DNA of 64,000 nucleotides from Ferruginibacter sp. (GTDB lineage Bacteria > Bacteroidota > Bacteroidia > Chitinophagales > Chitinophagaceae): NCBI RefSeq assembly GCF_028288465.1, contig NZ_JAQBNR010000022.1, positions 1 through 64,000 on the forward strand, given 5' to 3'. The notes under the pieces are model-generated. The model was not told where the DNA came from and did no database searches. It saw nothing but the letters and a program-made list of their open reading frames with translations. The position numbers and the translations under genes are program-made. Positions within the stretch are counted from its first letter, which is position 1, and each line of letters opens with the position of its first letter. Shown piece by piece: positions 19,544-30,100 of this stretch.

Positions 19544-19918
19544 TTAAACAATGAATTTTTGTAGCCACTTTTCGGCACGGGAACTATCAGCAAATTGTTT
19601 TACAGGTATTTTGGTTTTGGTGACCGAGAGAAAAAAATTACCCAGGAAATTGCTGAATGCTGAATGAACAATGATGGCGCAGGCCGAGAGCCCCTGTATG
19701 CCTTCATCAGAAGAAAAATATTCCCTCGCCGGTTTATCTATACTCACTACACCTCCGCTCACAATGAGGGAAGGTACTTTTCTTCCGCCGGTGAAAGACA
19801 GACGGGTATGGACAATTTGCTTTGCAACAGCCAGATCAATATGCAGATCCTTCTTATAAGTCCCTACCAGAATATTGTCTTTCATGCAAAGATGTACATA
19901 GGGTGTATCAATCTCCAT
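19544..19918 (-). CDS. STAS/SpoIIAA-like small regulatory protein
   Basis: A 124-aa soluble protein, first gene of the kinase-regulator operon (16-base gap to the kinase). The pattern of beta strands and helices (HLCMKDNILVGTYKKDLHID, then SLIVSGGVVSIDKPAREYFS, then ACAIIVHSAFSNFLGNFFLS) matches the DUF7793/STAS-like proteins found next to kinases in Bacteroidota. It may tune or sense for the downstream kinase. No catalytic motif is visible. Confidence 0.75.
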   Translation of the reverse strand: MEIDTPYVHLCMKDNILVGTYKKDLHIDLAVAKQIVHTRLSFTGGRKVPSLIVSGGVVSIDKPAREYFSSDEGIQGLSACAIIVHSAFSNFLGNFFLSVTKTKIPVKQFADSSRAEKWLQKFIV

Positions 19919-20078
19919 TCCTTAAAGTTAACAATAATTTCAAAAAAAAATACGTCTTTATACCTACGTAAATGCTATAGCAGGCAAATAAAAAAATCAG
20001 TATTTAATGGGTTTTTTATGAGGGGCAAAAATTTCAAGTTTGAAGAAAATTTTTCTTCATCATAAAATAAAACAATCT

Positions 20079-22517
20079 ATGAGCAAGCACCATTCATTTT
20101 ACACCACAGTTGACCAGATAGTAAGCTATGGGGTTGAAAAAGGTATTTTACACCTGTATACCGGCAATCAGCCATTTAACGGTATCCGCATCCTGCTGAA
20201 CGGAAAACCGGTTTTAAATTTCGGTTCCTGCAGCTATCTCGGACTGGAGTTTGATCCAAGAATAAAAGAGGGGGCAAAAAAAGCCATTGATGACTATGGA
20301 ACTCAGTTTTCCGAATCCCGTGCCTATGTTTCCCTGGGATTGTACAAAGAGCTGCAGACATTGCTGGAGCACATTTTTGATGCGTGGTGTGTCATAACCC
20401 CCACTACCACGCTTGGACATATTGCCGCTATGCCCGTGCTGATAGAAGATACGGATGCTGTCATCCTTGACCAGCAGGTTCACAATTCCGTTCAAACAGC
20501 CGTGCAGCTGGTCAAAGCCAGGGGAGTTCATATTGAGCTTTTGCGGCATAACCGAATGGATTTGCTGGAAGAACGGATTGCCACGCTTCGCGGAAGACAC
20601 AAGAAAATCTGGTACATGGCTGATGGCATTTATTCTATGTTTGGCGACAGTAGCCCCGTAGATAAAATATATGCTTTAATGGACCAGTATCCTGAATTGC
20701 ATTACTACGCTGATGATGCCCATGGCATGAGTATACATGGGAAAAACGGCAGAGGATTTTTGCTGAGTCGGCATGGCATACACCCCAGGATGGTAATGGC
20801 GACCTCTTTAAATAAAGCCTTTGCCTGTGGCGGCGGAGTATTGGTATTTGCTGATAAAGAGCTGGCCAGGAAAGTGCGTACAGTCGGAGGACCGCTGCTC
20901 AGTTCGGGGCCGATGCAGCCATCTGCTTTGGGGGCAGCCATTGCTTCGGCTAAGATACACCTGAGCAGGGAGATTACAGATATGCAGACACAACTGCGGG
21001 ACAATATCGAGTTTACAAGACTGACGCTGGAAAAGTACAAACTGCCAGTAATTTCAGAAGCAGGTGCCGCCATATTTTTTATAGGCGTAAGCCTGCCCAA
21101 ACTGGGCCATAACCTGGTTAAAAGAATGCTGGATGCCGGTTATTATGTAAACCTCGGTATTTTTCCAACGGTACCCATGAAACAAACCGGTATACGTTTT
21201 ACCATCACCCGGCTGCATACATTTTCCGATATTGAAAAAATGATCGCCACCCTTGCAACCGAATTTCCGCTTGCCATGCAGGAAGAAAATAGCTCACTTC
21301 CTGAAATTTACAAAGCCTTTAAAGTACCCATGCCGGAAGAGATGCAATTAGACAAATCCGTTGCAAGCGTCATCAGGCAAACGCTGGATCTTCAGCTGCA
21401 GCATTACACGAGCATACAGGATGTTCCTAAAAGCGAATGGAACAGGCTGTTTGAGGGCCGGGGAACTTTTGACTGGGAGGGCCTCAACCTGCTGGAAGCC
21501 GCCTTTACGGAAAATGAATTACCGGAAGACAACTGGGAGTTTGATTATTTACTGGTGAAAGACCTGCAGGGAAATGTACTAGCGGCTACTTTTCTCACAA
21601 CGGCCTTGTGTAAAGACGACATGTTGTCCCCGCGGGAAATCTCCGGTAAAATCGAGCTGCAAAGAAAAGCAGCGCCTTATTACCTGACGAGCAGAATCAT
21701 TTGCAGTGGTTCTCTGCTCACGGAGGGCCAACATCTTTTTATCAATCGAAATGCTCCATTATGGAAAGACGCCCTGCAGCTTATTTTCGAAAAAATATAT
21801 TGTTTACTGGAGCTCCGCCAGGCCAGTCAAATTGTTTTCAGAGATTTCCAGGAAATGAATGCGGACTTTGATAACCTGATGGTGGACAACGGTTTCTTCA
21901 AAGTTAATATGCCTGATTGCCACTCCATAGCTTCCCTGAACTGGAATACACCGCAGGAATTTTATAACTCGCTTTCGGCCAACGGACGCAATCATCTGCG
22001 TAAAAAAGTTTTGCGCCATGCGAATGAATTTAAGGTGGAAGTAATCCATATCTCAGACTGGGAGGAAGAAATTGACTACTGGTACCAATTGTACCTGAAT
22101 GTGCAGCAAAAAAGCCTGGAGCTGAATACATTCCCCTTACCACTTAAACTGTTTAAGCAACTGGCAAAAAATGAGCATTGGGAAATGCTGCAGTTGACAT
22201 TAAACGGTGCTTCTGTTGCAACTGACAAACCCTGCTGTGTTGTTTTCAGTTGTTTGGCAAAAGACAGTTATATCCCAATGATCATCGGCCTGGATTATAC
22301 CCACAATGAAAGCTTTGGCATCTACCGGCAGGCTTTGTACCAGGTGGTACTAAGAGCAAAAAAGCTGAATAAGCAGCGTGTCCTGCTGGGGTTTTCGGCT
22401 TCCGTTGAAAAACAGAAGCTGGGGGCAAAACCCGCTACCACGTTCGCTTATGTGCATTTAAAAGACAGCTACCAGGCTGCGGTGCTGGCTGCTATTTCAG
22501 TGCAGGGGAATGGTTAA
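20079..22517 (+). CDS. Alpha-oxoamine synthase fused to GNAT-type acyltransferase
   Basis: An 812-aa two-domain enzyme. Residues 1-410 are a PLP-dependent alpha-oxoamine synthase (BioF, KBL and serine palmitoyltransferase family): NFGSCSYLGLEFDPRIKEGA, YYADDAHGMSIHGKNGRG, and the PLP lysine K246 in ATSLNKAFACGG. Residues about 440-812 are a peptidoglycan-biosynthesis/GNAT-like acyltransferase (FYNSLSANGRNHLRKKVLRH, FSCLAKDSYIPMIIGLDYTH). The first domain should condense an acyl thioester with an amino acid to give an aminoketone; the second could N-acylate that product, as in sphingolipid- or sulfonolipid-like synthesis. That pathway is inference. The ATG at 20079 was preferred to a TTG at 20040. 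The gene stands alone. Confidence 0.9.
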   Translation: MSKHHSFYTTVDQIVSYGVEKGILHLYTGNQPFNGIRILLNGKPVLNFGSCSYLGLEFDPRIKEGAKKAIDDYGTQFSESRAYVSLGLYKELQTLLEHIFDAWCVITPTTTLGHIAAMPVLIEDTDAVILDQQVHNSVQTAVQLVKARGVHIELLRHNRMDLLEERIATLRGRHKKIWYMADGIYSMFGDSSPVDKIYALMDQYPELHYYADDAHGMSIHGKNGRGFLLSRHGIHPRMVMATSLNKAFACGGGVLVFADKELARKVRTVGGPLLSSGPMQPSALGAAIASAKIHLSREITDMQTQLRDNIEFTRLTLEKYKLPVISEAGAAIFFIGVSLPKLGHNLVKRMLDAGYYVNLGIFPTVPMKQTGIRFTITRLHTFSDIEKMIATLATEFPLAMQEENSSLPEIYKAFKVPMPEEMQLDKSVASVIRQTLDLQLQHYTSIQDVPKSEWNRLFEGRGTFDWEGLNLLEAAFTENELPEDNWEFDYLLVKDLQGNVLAATFLTTALCKDDMLSPREISGKIELQRKAAPYYLTSRIICSGSLLTEGQHLFINRNAPLWKDALQLIFEKIYCLLELRQASQIVFRDFQEMNADFDNLMVDNGFFKVNMPDCHSIASLNWNTPQEFYNSLSANGRNHLRKKVLRHANEFKVEVIHISDWEEEIDYWYQLYLNVQQKSLELNTFPLPLKLFKQLAKNEHWEMLQLTLNGASVATDKPCCVVFSCLAKDSYIPMIIGLDYTHNESFGIYRQALYQVVLRAKKLNKQRVLLGFSASVEKQKLGAKPATTFAYVHLKDSYQAAVLAAISVQGNG

Positions 22518-22524
22518 AATATAG

Positions 22525-22558
22525 TGGCGGCAAATGTCTCAATATATCCCGCCATTTT
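22525..22558 (+). terminator. Weak terminator-like hairpin after the oxoamine synthase gene
   Basis: TGGCGG (22525-22530) can pair with CCGCCA (22549-22554), followed by TTTT. The loop is long at 18 bases, so this is tentative. Confidence 0.35.
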
Positions 22559-22594
22559 ACCTGTTCAGGGTATTAATGCAAATATGTTTATCGC

Positions 22595-22831
22595 ATGAAA
22601 ATAACGAGAGGAGAATATTGCCGGTTCTCTTTACAGGGACGGGTGCAGTTATTGTGCTGCTCCGGCAGGTATGTGTGTTCTGCCACCATCGAAAACAAAT
22701 ACCTGATTGTATATAAGCTGTCTGACTTTTATGTTGAAGTGCTGACAGACCTTCACAATCATACTATTGTCCACGCCCGTCCGGTTTTGTCCCTGCAACT
22801 GACTGCTTTTTACAAAAAGATTTCCTTTTGA
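22595..22831 (+). CDS. Small hypothetical protein
   Basis: A 78-aa protein. The middle (SATIENKYLIVYKLSDFYVEVLTD, split here for reading) resembles short Bacteroidota proteins that share a 'xYHxVEVxYxxxxN...VRxFxS' beta-hairpin pattern and are common between metabolic genes. The C-terminus lacks the usual YL..I ending, and four cysteines are present. It has no signal peptide. No function is assigned, and it could still be a chance frame. Confidence 0.45.
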   Translation: MKITRGEYCRFSLQGRVQLLCCSGRYVCSATIENKYLIVYKLSDFYVEVLTDLHNHTIVHARPVLSLQLTAFYKKISF

Positions 22832-23007
22832 TGAAACGGCTGTTGTTTACTCTACACTTTCAAATATCCTTTTGAAAAAACCGGCAGGCATGCTTAGCCA
22901 TCTTTTTAAAATCAGTTTTTAGGATATGTATGCTTAGCAAGGAATGCCGGCATTGAGGGTGTTCCAAAATAGCAAACACAAAAATTAGCCAACTTAAATT
23001 ACGTTTT

Positions 23008-23376
23008 ATGAAAACAGTTGCTTCTATCCATGCTCCCGAAAAGCACCCGCCTTCTGTCATTAAAGCCGTGTATCAGGCCAGGGATCTGATGACAGCTGAC
23101 ATCAGTTTTCACCTGGCATTAAAAAGCCTGGCAAGGCAGGCCGGTACCAACGAATATACACTGAAGAAGGGGTTTAAAGCGATTTTCAAATCCTCGGTAT
23201 ACCAGTACCTGCTGAGAATAAGAATGGAACGTGCGCTGAAACTGATTACGGAAACAAAATACAAAGAAACCTCCATAGCTGAGCAATGCGGTTATGAAAC
23301 GCTCTCCGGCTTTGTTACCTCTTTCCACAAATATTATGGCCAAAAACCGGGGGATATCCGAAAAAATGCACAATAA
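23008..23376 (+). CDS. AraC-type DNA-binding protein (HTH only)
   Basis: A 122-aa stand-alone AraC C-terminal domain: first HTH in ISFHLALKSLARQAGTNEYT followed by LKKGFKAIFKSSVYQYL, second HTH in SIAEQCGYETLSGFVTSFHKY, and a GQKPGDIRK end. No sensing domain is present. It lies 6 bases upstream of a full-length AraC protein, so the two are probably co-transcribed and control the neighbouring MauE/SusCD cluster. Confidence 0.9.
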   Translation: MKTVASIHAPEKHPPSVIKAVYQARDLMTADISFHLALKSLARQAGTNEYTLKKGFKAIFKSSVYQYLLRIRMERALKLITETKYKETSIAEQCGYETLSGFVTSFHKYYGQKPGDIRKNAQ

Positions 23377-23382
23377 CGTTAA

Positions 23383-24429
23383 ATGGAAAAGCCACTTCAT
23401 ATCATCCTGCAACACGGAGACCAGGCTGGGAGGCAGCAGAAAACGCAGGTGGCCGGCAACTACCTGTACCGGATTCCTTTTGCCAGTGCCGCTGCATGGG
23501 AAGGCGCTGCCGGCAGCTTGCTTTCACAGGCTTTCAACGGCCCGGATTACTGGATAGAACTCCTCTCCTTTTTACTGTACGATAGCGATGCCGTTTTTTT
23601 ACAGGTGCCTGCAGCTGCGGCGGGATTTGTATTTTTACTGCAGGGTAATCCCGGTGAACAATGGCTGGCAGGTAAAAAGATGAATGTGGTTAAAGGAACC
23701 TACGCGGTTTTTTATTTGCCTCCGGGGAAATATCCGCTCGCATTGCCAGCCGGAGAATATCACCTGCTTTGCCTGCTTCCTCCCCCCGGTTATTTAAACA
23801 GCATGGCGCTGGAACATCCGGATGTACATGCAGTTTTACACCTGCTGGCAACAAATGCCTTGAATGGTTTTTTGAGCGAGCCATTTTATTTTCCAAAGGC
23901 GGTATTGCGCATCATTAAAAGTATGGAAAGATGCACCAAACAGGGCGCTGCGCTCGACCTGGTGCTGCGCAGTTACATTCTCAAACTATTGTCTTTTTAC
24001 AACCAGCAATTAAAAGACAGGGCATTGCACCCGCTTTTTCAAACCCACGAGCAAACAGCCTTCGCTGTAAGGGATTATATACTGGCCAATACAGGCACAG
24101 GCAGCCCGGGCAGACTAAAAGAAATCACCCGGCTTTTTCCCATCACTGCCAAAACTCTTACGCGGGAGTTTAAAAAATTATTCGGCAAAACGGTGCCGGA
24201 ATTTATCCGCGATGAGCGCCTTGACCTGGCCCACCGCTTGCTCTCCCTGCAAAACAAACAGGTACAGGAAGTGGCCCTTGCCGCCGGCTACGATTACTTT
24301 TCCCACTTCAGCAGGGAGTTCAAAAAAAAGTTCGGCTATCCCCCCGGGGCAGTATTAAAGCTACACGGAGAGGGCAACCTTCCCCGGGCAAATCCTCCTG
24401 CTGGCCCGGAACTGCACGAAACGGCCTGA
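23383..24429 (+). CDS. AraC-family transcriptional regulator
   Basis: A 348-aa regulator. The N-terminal 240 residues form a sensing part without a recognised ligand motif (AGFVFLLQGNPGEQWLAGKK, then GTYAVFYLPPGKYPLALPAG: a cupin-like beta pattern). The C-terminal HTH_18 domain has LKEITRLFPITAKTLTREFK and VQEVALAAGYDYFSHFSREF followed by KKKFGYPPGAV. It follows another AraC-type gene at 6 bases. Position suggests control of the outer-membrane uptake cluster downstream; the inducer is unknown. Confidence 0.92.
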   Translation: MEKPLHIILQHGDQAGRQQKTQVAGNYLYRIPFASAAAWEGAAGSLLSQAFNGPDYWIELLSFLLYDSDAVFLQVPAAAAGFVFLLQGNPGEQWLAGKKMNVVKGTYAVFYLPPGKYPLALPAGEYHLLCLLPPPGYLNSMALEHPDVHAVLHLLATNALNGFLSEPFYFPKAVLRIIKSMERCTKQGAALDLVLRSYILKLLSFYNQQLKDRALHPLFQTHEQTAFAVRDYILANTGTGSPGRLKEITRLFPITAKTLTREFKKLFGKTVPEFIRDERLDLAHRLLSLQNKQVQEVALAAGYDYFSHFSREFKKKFGYPPGAVLKLHGEGNLPRANPPAGPELHETA

Positions 24430-24746
24430 ACCAATGCGAAGGCTATTGCCCCTGCGGAAAGTTAAATAACAAAGTCTCAAAATGGCGTTTTATTTACCTG
24501 CAGCATGTGCAACCTTTACAGTAACAAAATGAAGCGGCAAAAGGGATTTGTAACAGGATAATATATGCGGCCTTCAGCAGTCAGGGGCGGTAGATTAAAA
24601 TCCGCAGTACTGAACAGGGCTTTTTCCTCAAACACAATTTCAAAAACTATTATGGCACTATGGCCCGTGGCTTATTACAGGGCAGGCAGGATGCTGCCCC
24701 GGCGTAAAAGGAGACTGCCTGTCATTGACCATTTATACCATTCACC
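24430..24746. other. Intergenic region, no gene recognised
   Basis: About 317 bases before the MauE-like gene. A frame at 24565-24801 overlaps the next gene's start and looks like chance. The promoter of the MauE-like gene is expected here but was not pinned down. Confidence 0.35.
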
Positions 24747-25223
24747 ATGGCAAACAATCATTTCTATACCAGAAAAAGAGTGCCTGCGAAAACTGTGCTA
24801 ATGGCAGCGGACGCCATCAGTGCTGCCCTGCTGCTGTTGTTATTGTATGCAGCAATCAGCAAACTGGCTGATCATGCAGGCTTTATATCTTTATTGGGCA
24901 GGTCGCCCCTGCTGCACCCGTTTGCCGGCATTTTTGCCTGGCTGTTGCCTGGCACCGAACTCGCCATTGCAGTGTTGCTGTTTTTTACACACACCCGCTT
25001 AACAGGTTTGTATGCCACCCTCCTGCTGCTCAGCAGCTTTACAGTATACCTGGTGTATGTGCTGCTTTTTTCATCGGATGTTCCCTGCAGTTGCGGTGGC
25101 GTACTTAAACAGTTAAGCTGGCCGCAGCACATTGTTTTTAACATGTTCTTTATCCTGCTCTCCGTTATTGGCATCGTGTTGTACCGGAAGCACCGGGAAG
25201 CCATACCACCCACCCCACCCTAA
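24747..25223 (+). CDS. MauE/DoxX-like redox-associated membrane protein
   Basis: A 158-aa integral membrane protein with four predicted helices (AISAALLLLLLYAAI; HPFAGIFAWLLPGTELAIAV; LYATLLLLSSFTVYLVYVLL; IVFNMFFILLSVIGIVLY). A Cys pair in DVPCSCGGVLKQLSWPQHI is the hallmark of the MauE family, which handles thiol/disulfide transfer across the inner membrane. A TlpA-like thioredoxin is encoded in the opposing operon at 30.4-31.7 kb, a plausible redox partner. It is followed by a small exported protein. Confidence 0.88.
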   Translation: MANNHFYTRKRVPAKTVLMAADAISAALLLLLLYAAISKLADHAGFISLLGRSPLLHPFAGIFAWLLPGTELAIAVLLFFTHTRLTGLYATLLLLSSFTVYLVYVLLFSSDVPCSCGGVLKQLSWPQHIVFNMFFILLSVIGIVLYRKHREAIPPTPP

Positions 25224-25334
25224 TTCCGCAAGGAATTAAACAGCTAAGCGCAGGAGACTGACCCTGACAGCGTTGGGGAAAGCAGCCGGATGAAAGAACG
25301 GTCCATCCTATTTTCTATACTTAAATGATCTTTT

Positions 25335-25685
25335 ATGAAACGTTATTTTTTTGGCCTCCTGGCCATCGTTGCTGCCATTGGTGCGGCAGCATTCACCACA
25401 CCGAAAGTTGCCACCAATAAATTGGCTGATTCTTATTTTGAGTTTGACTATGCCCACAACAGTCCGACTGTAGCCAATGTGGAAGATGAATCCAAATGGA
25501 TAAATGTAACCGACCTGGGTACCTGTAACAACAGTGCGGTAAAAGCCTGCAGAATAGAGGTCGCAAGCACCTATGTAAGCGGCTCCACTTTACTGTCAAC
25601 CGCAGCAATACAGGCTACTACCTCTTCACCCAATGTGGCCTATGTTACCTCCGGTAATATCGTTACCATCCGGAATAAAAATTAA
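25335..25685 (+). CDS. Small exported protein, DUF6520-like
   Basis: A 116-aa protein with a signal peptide (MKRYFFGLLAIVAAIGAAAF) and a mature part with a Cys pair in DLGTCNNSAVKACRIEVAS. This form (short, one Cys pair, threonine/serine-rich tail) matches DUF6520 family proteins, which in Bacteroidota sit beside MauE-like and SusC/SusD genes. The cysteines may be the substrate of the redox proteins. The role is unknown. It ends at a strong shared terminator. Confidence 0.8.
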   Translation: MKRYFFGLLAIVAAIGAAAFTTPKVATNKLADSYFEFDYAHNSPTVANVEDESKWINVTDLGTCNNSAVKACRIEVASTYVSGSTLLSTAAIQATTSSPNVAYVTSGNIVTIRNKN

Positions 25686-25700
25686 TCATTCCCGGTATCA

Positions 25701-25734
25701 AAAAGGAAAGCTGTTTTTTTACAGCTTTCCTTTT
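25701..25734. terminator. Bidirectional rho-independent terminator
   Basis: A perfect 14-bp stem, AAAAGGAAAGCTGT (25701-25714) with ACAGCTTTCCTTTT (25721-25734), around a T6 loop. It separates the plus-strand small exported gene from the converging SusD gene, whose stop is only 5 bases away. T-rich ends on both strands let it serve both. Confidence 0.85.
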
Positions 25735-25738
25735 GCGT

Positions 25739-27109
25739 TTAGTTCTGCTGCAGACCCGCTGTTTCAATGATATCCTGGGGTAGCTGCAATGCATAGCGGT
25801 TGTCGTTGGGCGGTAACGTAAAATATTCACCGGCAATAAACCGCCGCGGCGTAATATTGGCATTTTCCCTGTTCAGTCTTTTAATATCCATCCATCGCAG
25901 ACTACCCCTGCACAGCAATTCTTTTTGTCTTTCTTTCAAAATGAGGGCCAGCACTTCCGTTGCTGTATTCGCTGCAACAGGGACAAAAGTTCCTGTAAGC
26001 CATCTTTTTGACAATAATAGATTGACGTCTTCCAGTGCGGCAGCTGTGTTGCCTGCACGGGCATAACACTCCGCCCTGGTCAGCCACAATTCATCGGATG
26101 CAATGCCGCTGAAGGTATCAAAATAATCCGCCGCATAATTTCCCTTAAAGCTGTAATAGCTGCCGGCAGCGGTAAAAAAAGCTGCTCTGCGCAAATCGTT
26201 GCCATCATAGGCAGCATACAAATTGGTATCCACCCGGGCATTGTTCATGATCGGATGATACAGGGCGATGTAAGAATTCATAGTGGTATAAAAAACAGTC
26301 TCGGAATTGAAGCGTTTAAAGGGATTCCCGGCAGCAACATCCACCTCGCCTGGGTTGTTGTAATCCATTAAAGTGTTTTTGATCTGCAGGGCTAGCCCGG
26401 CGTATTTACCGGCACTGTCATACTGCCGCATGGATAAAAAAGCCCGGGCCAGCAATGCGTAGGCGGCGCATTTTGACGGGCGGGTCAACTGCTGCGGATT
26501 ATCCGGCAGCAGGGCTGCAGCATCCGCGGCGTCCTGGATGATTTTTTCATAAGAAGCTTTTACCGTAGCCCTTACAGAGGGAACATTAAAGTCAGAACCG
26601 GTGCGCAACACAATGCCCGCATCAGTTTGCGCTGTTGCACTGTCATAAGTTTTTGCAAACAACCAGGCAAGCTCCAGGAAATAATAGGCCCTGTAAAATA
26701 AGGCAGCTCCTTTAATGGAAGTTAACTGCTGCCGGTTATTTGGTGCGGGTGCAATCAGCCCTACCCTTTCCAGGCATACATTGGCATTGTAAATGGCCCT
26801 GTAGGCAAGGGACCAGTCGTTGGGGTACCGGTAAGGATAAGGTATCCATTGGTATACATGTTTTCCAAAAACGGAGTTGGAAGTAAAAGTAGCATCATCC
26901 ATAAAAAAATCATCCGCTGAAGATGCTCCCAGGGCAGGGGTATTGTAATTCATAAAAGCGGCATCATCCAGCAGTGCCTGTAAATCGCCGGTGGTGCCGG
27001 GCACCACCAGCGAAGCATCTGATTTTACAGCAAGGTATTTTTTGCACCCTGTACCCTTCAGGAGCACAACCAGTAAAAGACAACAGACTAACCATTTATA
27101 CGGTTTCAT
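25739..27109 (-). CDS. SusD/RagB-family outer-membrane nutrient-binding lipoprotein
   Basis: A 456-aa lipoprotein that caps the SusC-type channel and binds its substrate at the cell surface. The signal ends in a lipobox-type LLLKGTGCKKYL. The SusD features are visible: CKKYLAVKSDASLVVPGTTG, the TPR-like helices (KGAALFYRAYYFLELAWLFA, YALLARAFLSMRQYDSAGKY), and a C-terminal VLALILKERQKELLCRGSLR preceding WMDIKRLN. It follows the SusC gene by 19 bases. The substrate cannot be read from sequence; no glycoside hydrolase is nearby, so peptide or metal-chelate uptake is as likely as glycan. Confidence 0.95.
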   Translation of the reverse strand: MKPYKWLVCCLLLVVLLKGTGCKKYLAVKSDASLVVPGTTGDLQALLDDAAFMNYNTPALGASSADDFFMDDATFTSNSVFGKHVYQWIPYPYRYPNDWSLAYRAIYNANVCLERVGLIAPAPNNRQQLTSIKGAALFYRAYYFLELAWLFAKTYDSATAQTDAGIVLRTGSDFNVPSVRATVKASYEKIIQDAADAAALLPDNPQQLTRPSKCAAYALLARAFLSMRQYDSAGKYAGLALQIKNTLMDYNNPGEVDVAAGNPFKRFNSETVFYTTMNSYIALYHPIMNNARVDTNLYAAYDGNDLRRAAFFTAAGSYYSFKGNYAADYFDTFSGIASDELWLTRAECYARAGNTAAALEDVNLLLSKRWLTGTFVPVAANTATEVLALILKERQKELLCRGSLRWMDIKRLNRENANITPRRFIAGEYFTLPPNDNRYALQLPQDIIETAGLQQN

Positions 27110-27128
27110 ATTTATAAGTTTTAAGGTG

Positions 27129-30100
27129 TTAAAAATTAAATCTTACTCCAAACGCCCATATGGCTGCAGGCGGCACAGTTGCCGGGTAATCCGGGTCAAG
27201 CTGCTGTTTATTGGCCCGCCATAGTATACCCAGGTTGGCTGCGTTGGCATACAGCTCCAGCCCCGTGAAGGGAAGGCCATGGCGGAACTTAATCCCGGGT
27301 GTATAGGCAAGGTTAATGTACTGCAGCCGCAGGTGCGCTCCTTTCGGGTAATTGACTTCCGCACTCCCGTAAAAATTATCCCGGCTGTAATCGTTGGGGT
27401 AAACAAAGGAAGGAACGCTGGTTGTTTTTTCATCCCCCGGCTTTTGCCACCTGCGGGCATAATCCTTATTTCCCCCTCCGGCATAGATGAGGGGGTCATA
27501 ATTGATGGAGGGTCTTAAAAAATAATACCCCAGTTTAGCGGAAATATTGATGGCCAGGGAAAATTGTTTCCAGGAAAAAGTATTGACCAGCGACCCGAAA
27601 TAATGCGGCGTGCCGGAGCCGATATACACAATGCTGCCGCCTTTCAGTTCCTTATCTGCCACTTCAGTGGCGATGGCATTGTAGTCGGTGCTCAACTGGC
27701 CGTTTACATAACCCTGCGGATTGCCGGTGGCATCCAGCCCGCCCCATTTATAGGCCACAATACCATAAAGTTCTTTCCCCACCACCGGAATGATGGTGTT
27801 GCCTCCCCCCAGTAAAATATCAGCCTGGCTGGCATACCGCCCGTAATATTGGGTGGTAATGGTTTTATTGTAGCTGAACAATACACTGGTTGACCATTTG
27901 ATTTTTTGATCTATGTTTTTACTGCGGAGTACAATATCAATCCCCGTTCCTTTTGTATTAGCTGCATTTTTTATAATAAAATTGCTTAAGCCCGATGTGG
28001 TATAATCAAAAAGGGTTTCACCATACAGGTCCGTACCCCATTTGCTGTACCAGTCAACAGACCCCGACAGTACATTGCTTTTCAGGGCGAAATCAAGCCC
28101 GGTATTGAGTTGCCTGGATTGCTCCCAGCGCAGGTCAGGATTGTTTAACACCTGTATCCGCGAATAGGGGTAATTGGTATTGCGGTCGTTGGCTACATAC
28201 CTCGCTACAGGCAGGGCGGTTTTTGACAGATCTACATTACCGCTGTACCCATACGATACCCGTAGTTTTAAATAATTTACCAGCTCACTGTTGTAAAAAT
28301 TTTCACCGGATATTTTCCAGCCTGCACCAACCGACCACAAAGGCTTCCATTTATCATTGGTATTGGCGCCAAAAATATTCGACCCGTCCCTTCTGGCGCT
28401 GGCAGATACACTGTACCGTTCCCTGAAAGTATAGGAGGCATTGCCATACAGGGAAGTAAACCGGTAAATAGTGGCGGATGACCTTGGCTGGCCTGAAATG
28501 GTATTGGGATAGCCCCTGATAAAATCGGGATAGCCATTTACAAAATCAGTCGCTGCAATGGTTAACGGGTCAGCTGTATATCCGTAACTGGTAAATTCGT
28601 CGGTGAGTCCTTTTACCTGCCTTTGTTCAATACCTGCTATCGCATTTACCCCATGCAACCCCCAGGCTTTTTTAAAATTCAGTTGCCCCCTGAATGTGTG
28701 TGATTGCGTGACTGCGTTGCCCAGGTTGCGGATACCGCCGGGAGGAACGATGTAGGTCACCACCCCGGTAGCAGGGTCAAACTGGCTAAAAGCATTGATG
28801 GTATTTCTGGCTTCGTAACTGTTGATATCCTGCAGCCGTTCATTGTTGGAAGTTTGGTTTTGGTACTGGTATTTTACATCGGCAGTCAGGCTATTGCTGA
28901 AGGCATAGTTGATTCCAAAGTTGGCGTAGAGTTCCTGCAAATTAATGGTTGTCCGGTCATGCTGGTAATCGTCCAGCGGATAATATTTCCAGTCCAGTAA
29001 TTTTCCGCCACCGGCTGTATCTGTAAAAGCCGGGTTGTAGGTGGTAGCCACCGGCAATGGGGAACCGTTGTTGTCTGCAATGCTGTAATACGGTGCATAG
29101 CGCTGCCCCGGCCGTATGGTACCGTAGCCCGGCATCCCCGAAACGGAATGACTATTGGTATAGTACACCCCAACATCCAGCTTTACATTTTTAACCGGCT
29201 GAAAAACATTTTCCGCTTTCAGGTTTAGTTTGTTAAACCGGCTTTTGAGTTCGCTGATATTTTTATCGTAGCTGGCAGCAAATGTATACGCATTGTTGCT
29301 GTTGCCCCCGCGGATGTTCGCCGCATATTGCTGGGTTACCGCAGGATGATATACATAGTGGTTGTACTGGTTGCGGGCATCTGTTGCCTTTAACGCTGCC
29401 AGTTGCTGGTCGGCTTCCGCAGCCGTAATGGTATTGTTCCTTTTGTTAAGCAATACTGCCACCGCAGGCGTTAAGGCCAGGTAGGGCTGGTAACTGATCT
29501 GGTTATCAAAATAACCATTGTTAAACAACAACTCCTCCACATTGATATAATCTGCTGATGCCATCTGCGGTAAATAAAACAGGTTGGGTTTTTCCTGCAC
29601 TATTACAGTGGAGTTTACGCTTACTGACATCTTTTGATTAAGGCTTCCTTTTTTGGTAGTGATAACAATGACCCCGTTGCCGGCTCTGGCTCCCCAAACG
29701 GAAGCAGCCGCAGCATCTTTCAATATGGTTACATTTTCAATATCATTGGGATTGATGTTGCTGATATTGCCCTCGTAAATAAACCCATCCAGTACAATCA
29801 AAGGATCAAGCGGCCCGTTGATGGTACTCAAACCCCTGATGGAAATCCCGGTGTTGTTTTGCGAATTACTGTTGCTCTTGCCAATATTGAAGAGCAGGCC
29901 ACTGGTAACCCCGTCCAGGCGTTTTAAAATATTGGTACCCACCTGCTGGTTCAGGGTTTTGTTATCAATAAGCACTACGGCACCGTTTACCTCATTGGGC
30001 TTTACAGACTGGTAACCGGTACTGGCTTCAACCACCACCGCTTCTGCGGTAAACACTTTTGTAACGGCGTTTAACAACCCCAGCCCGCTGCGGCCGTTCA

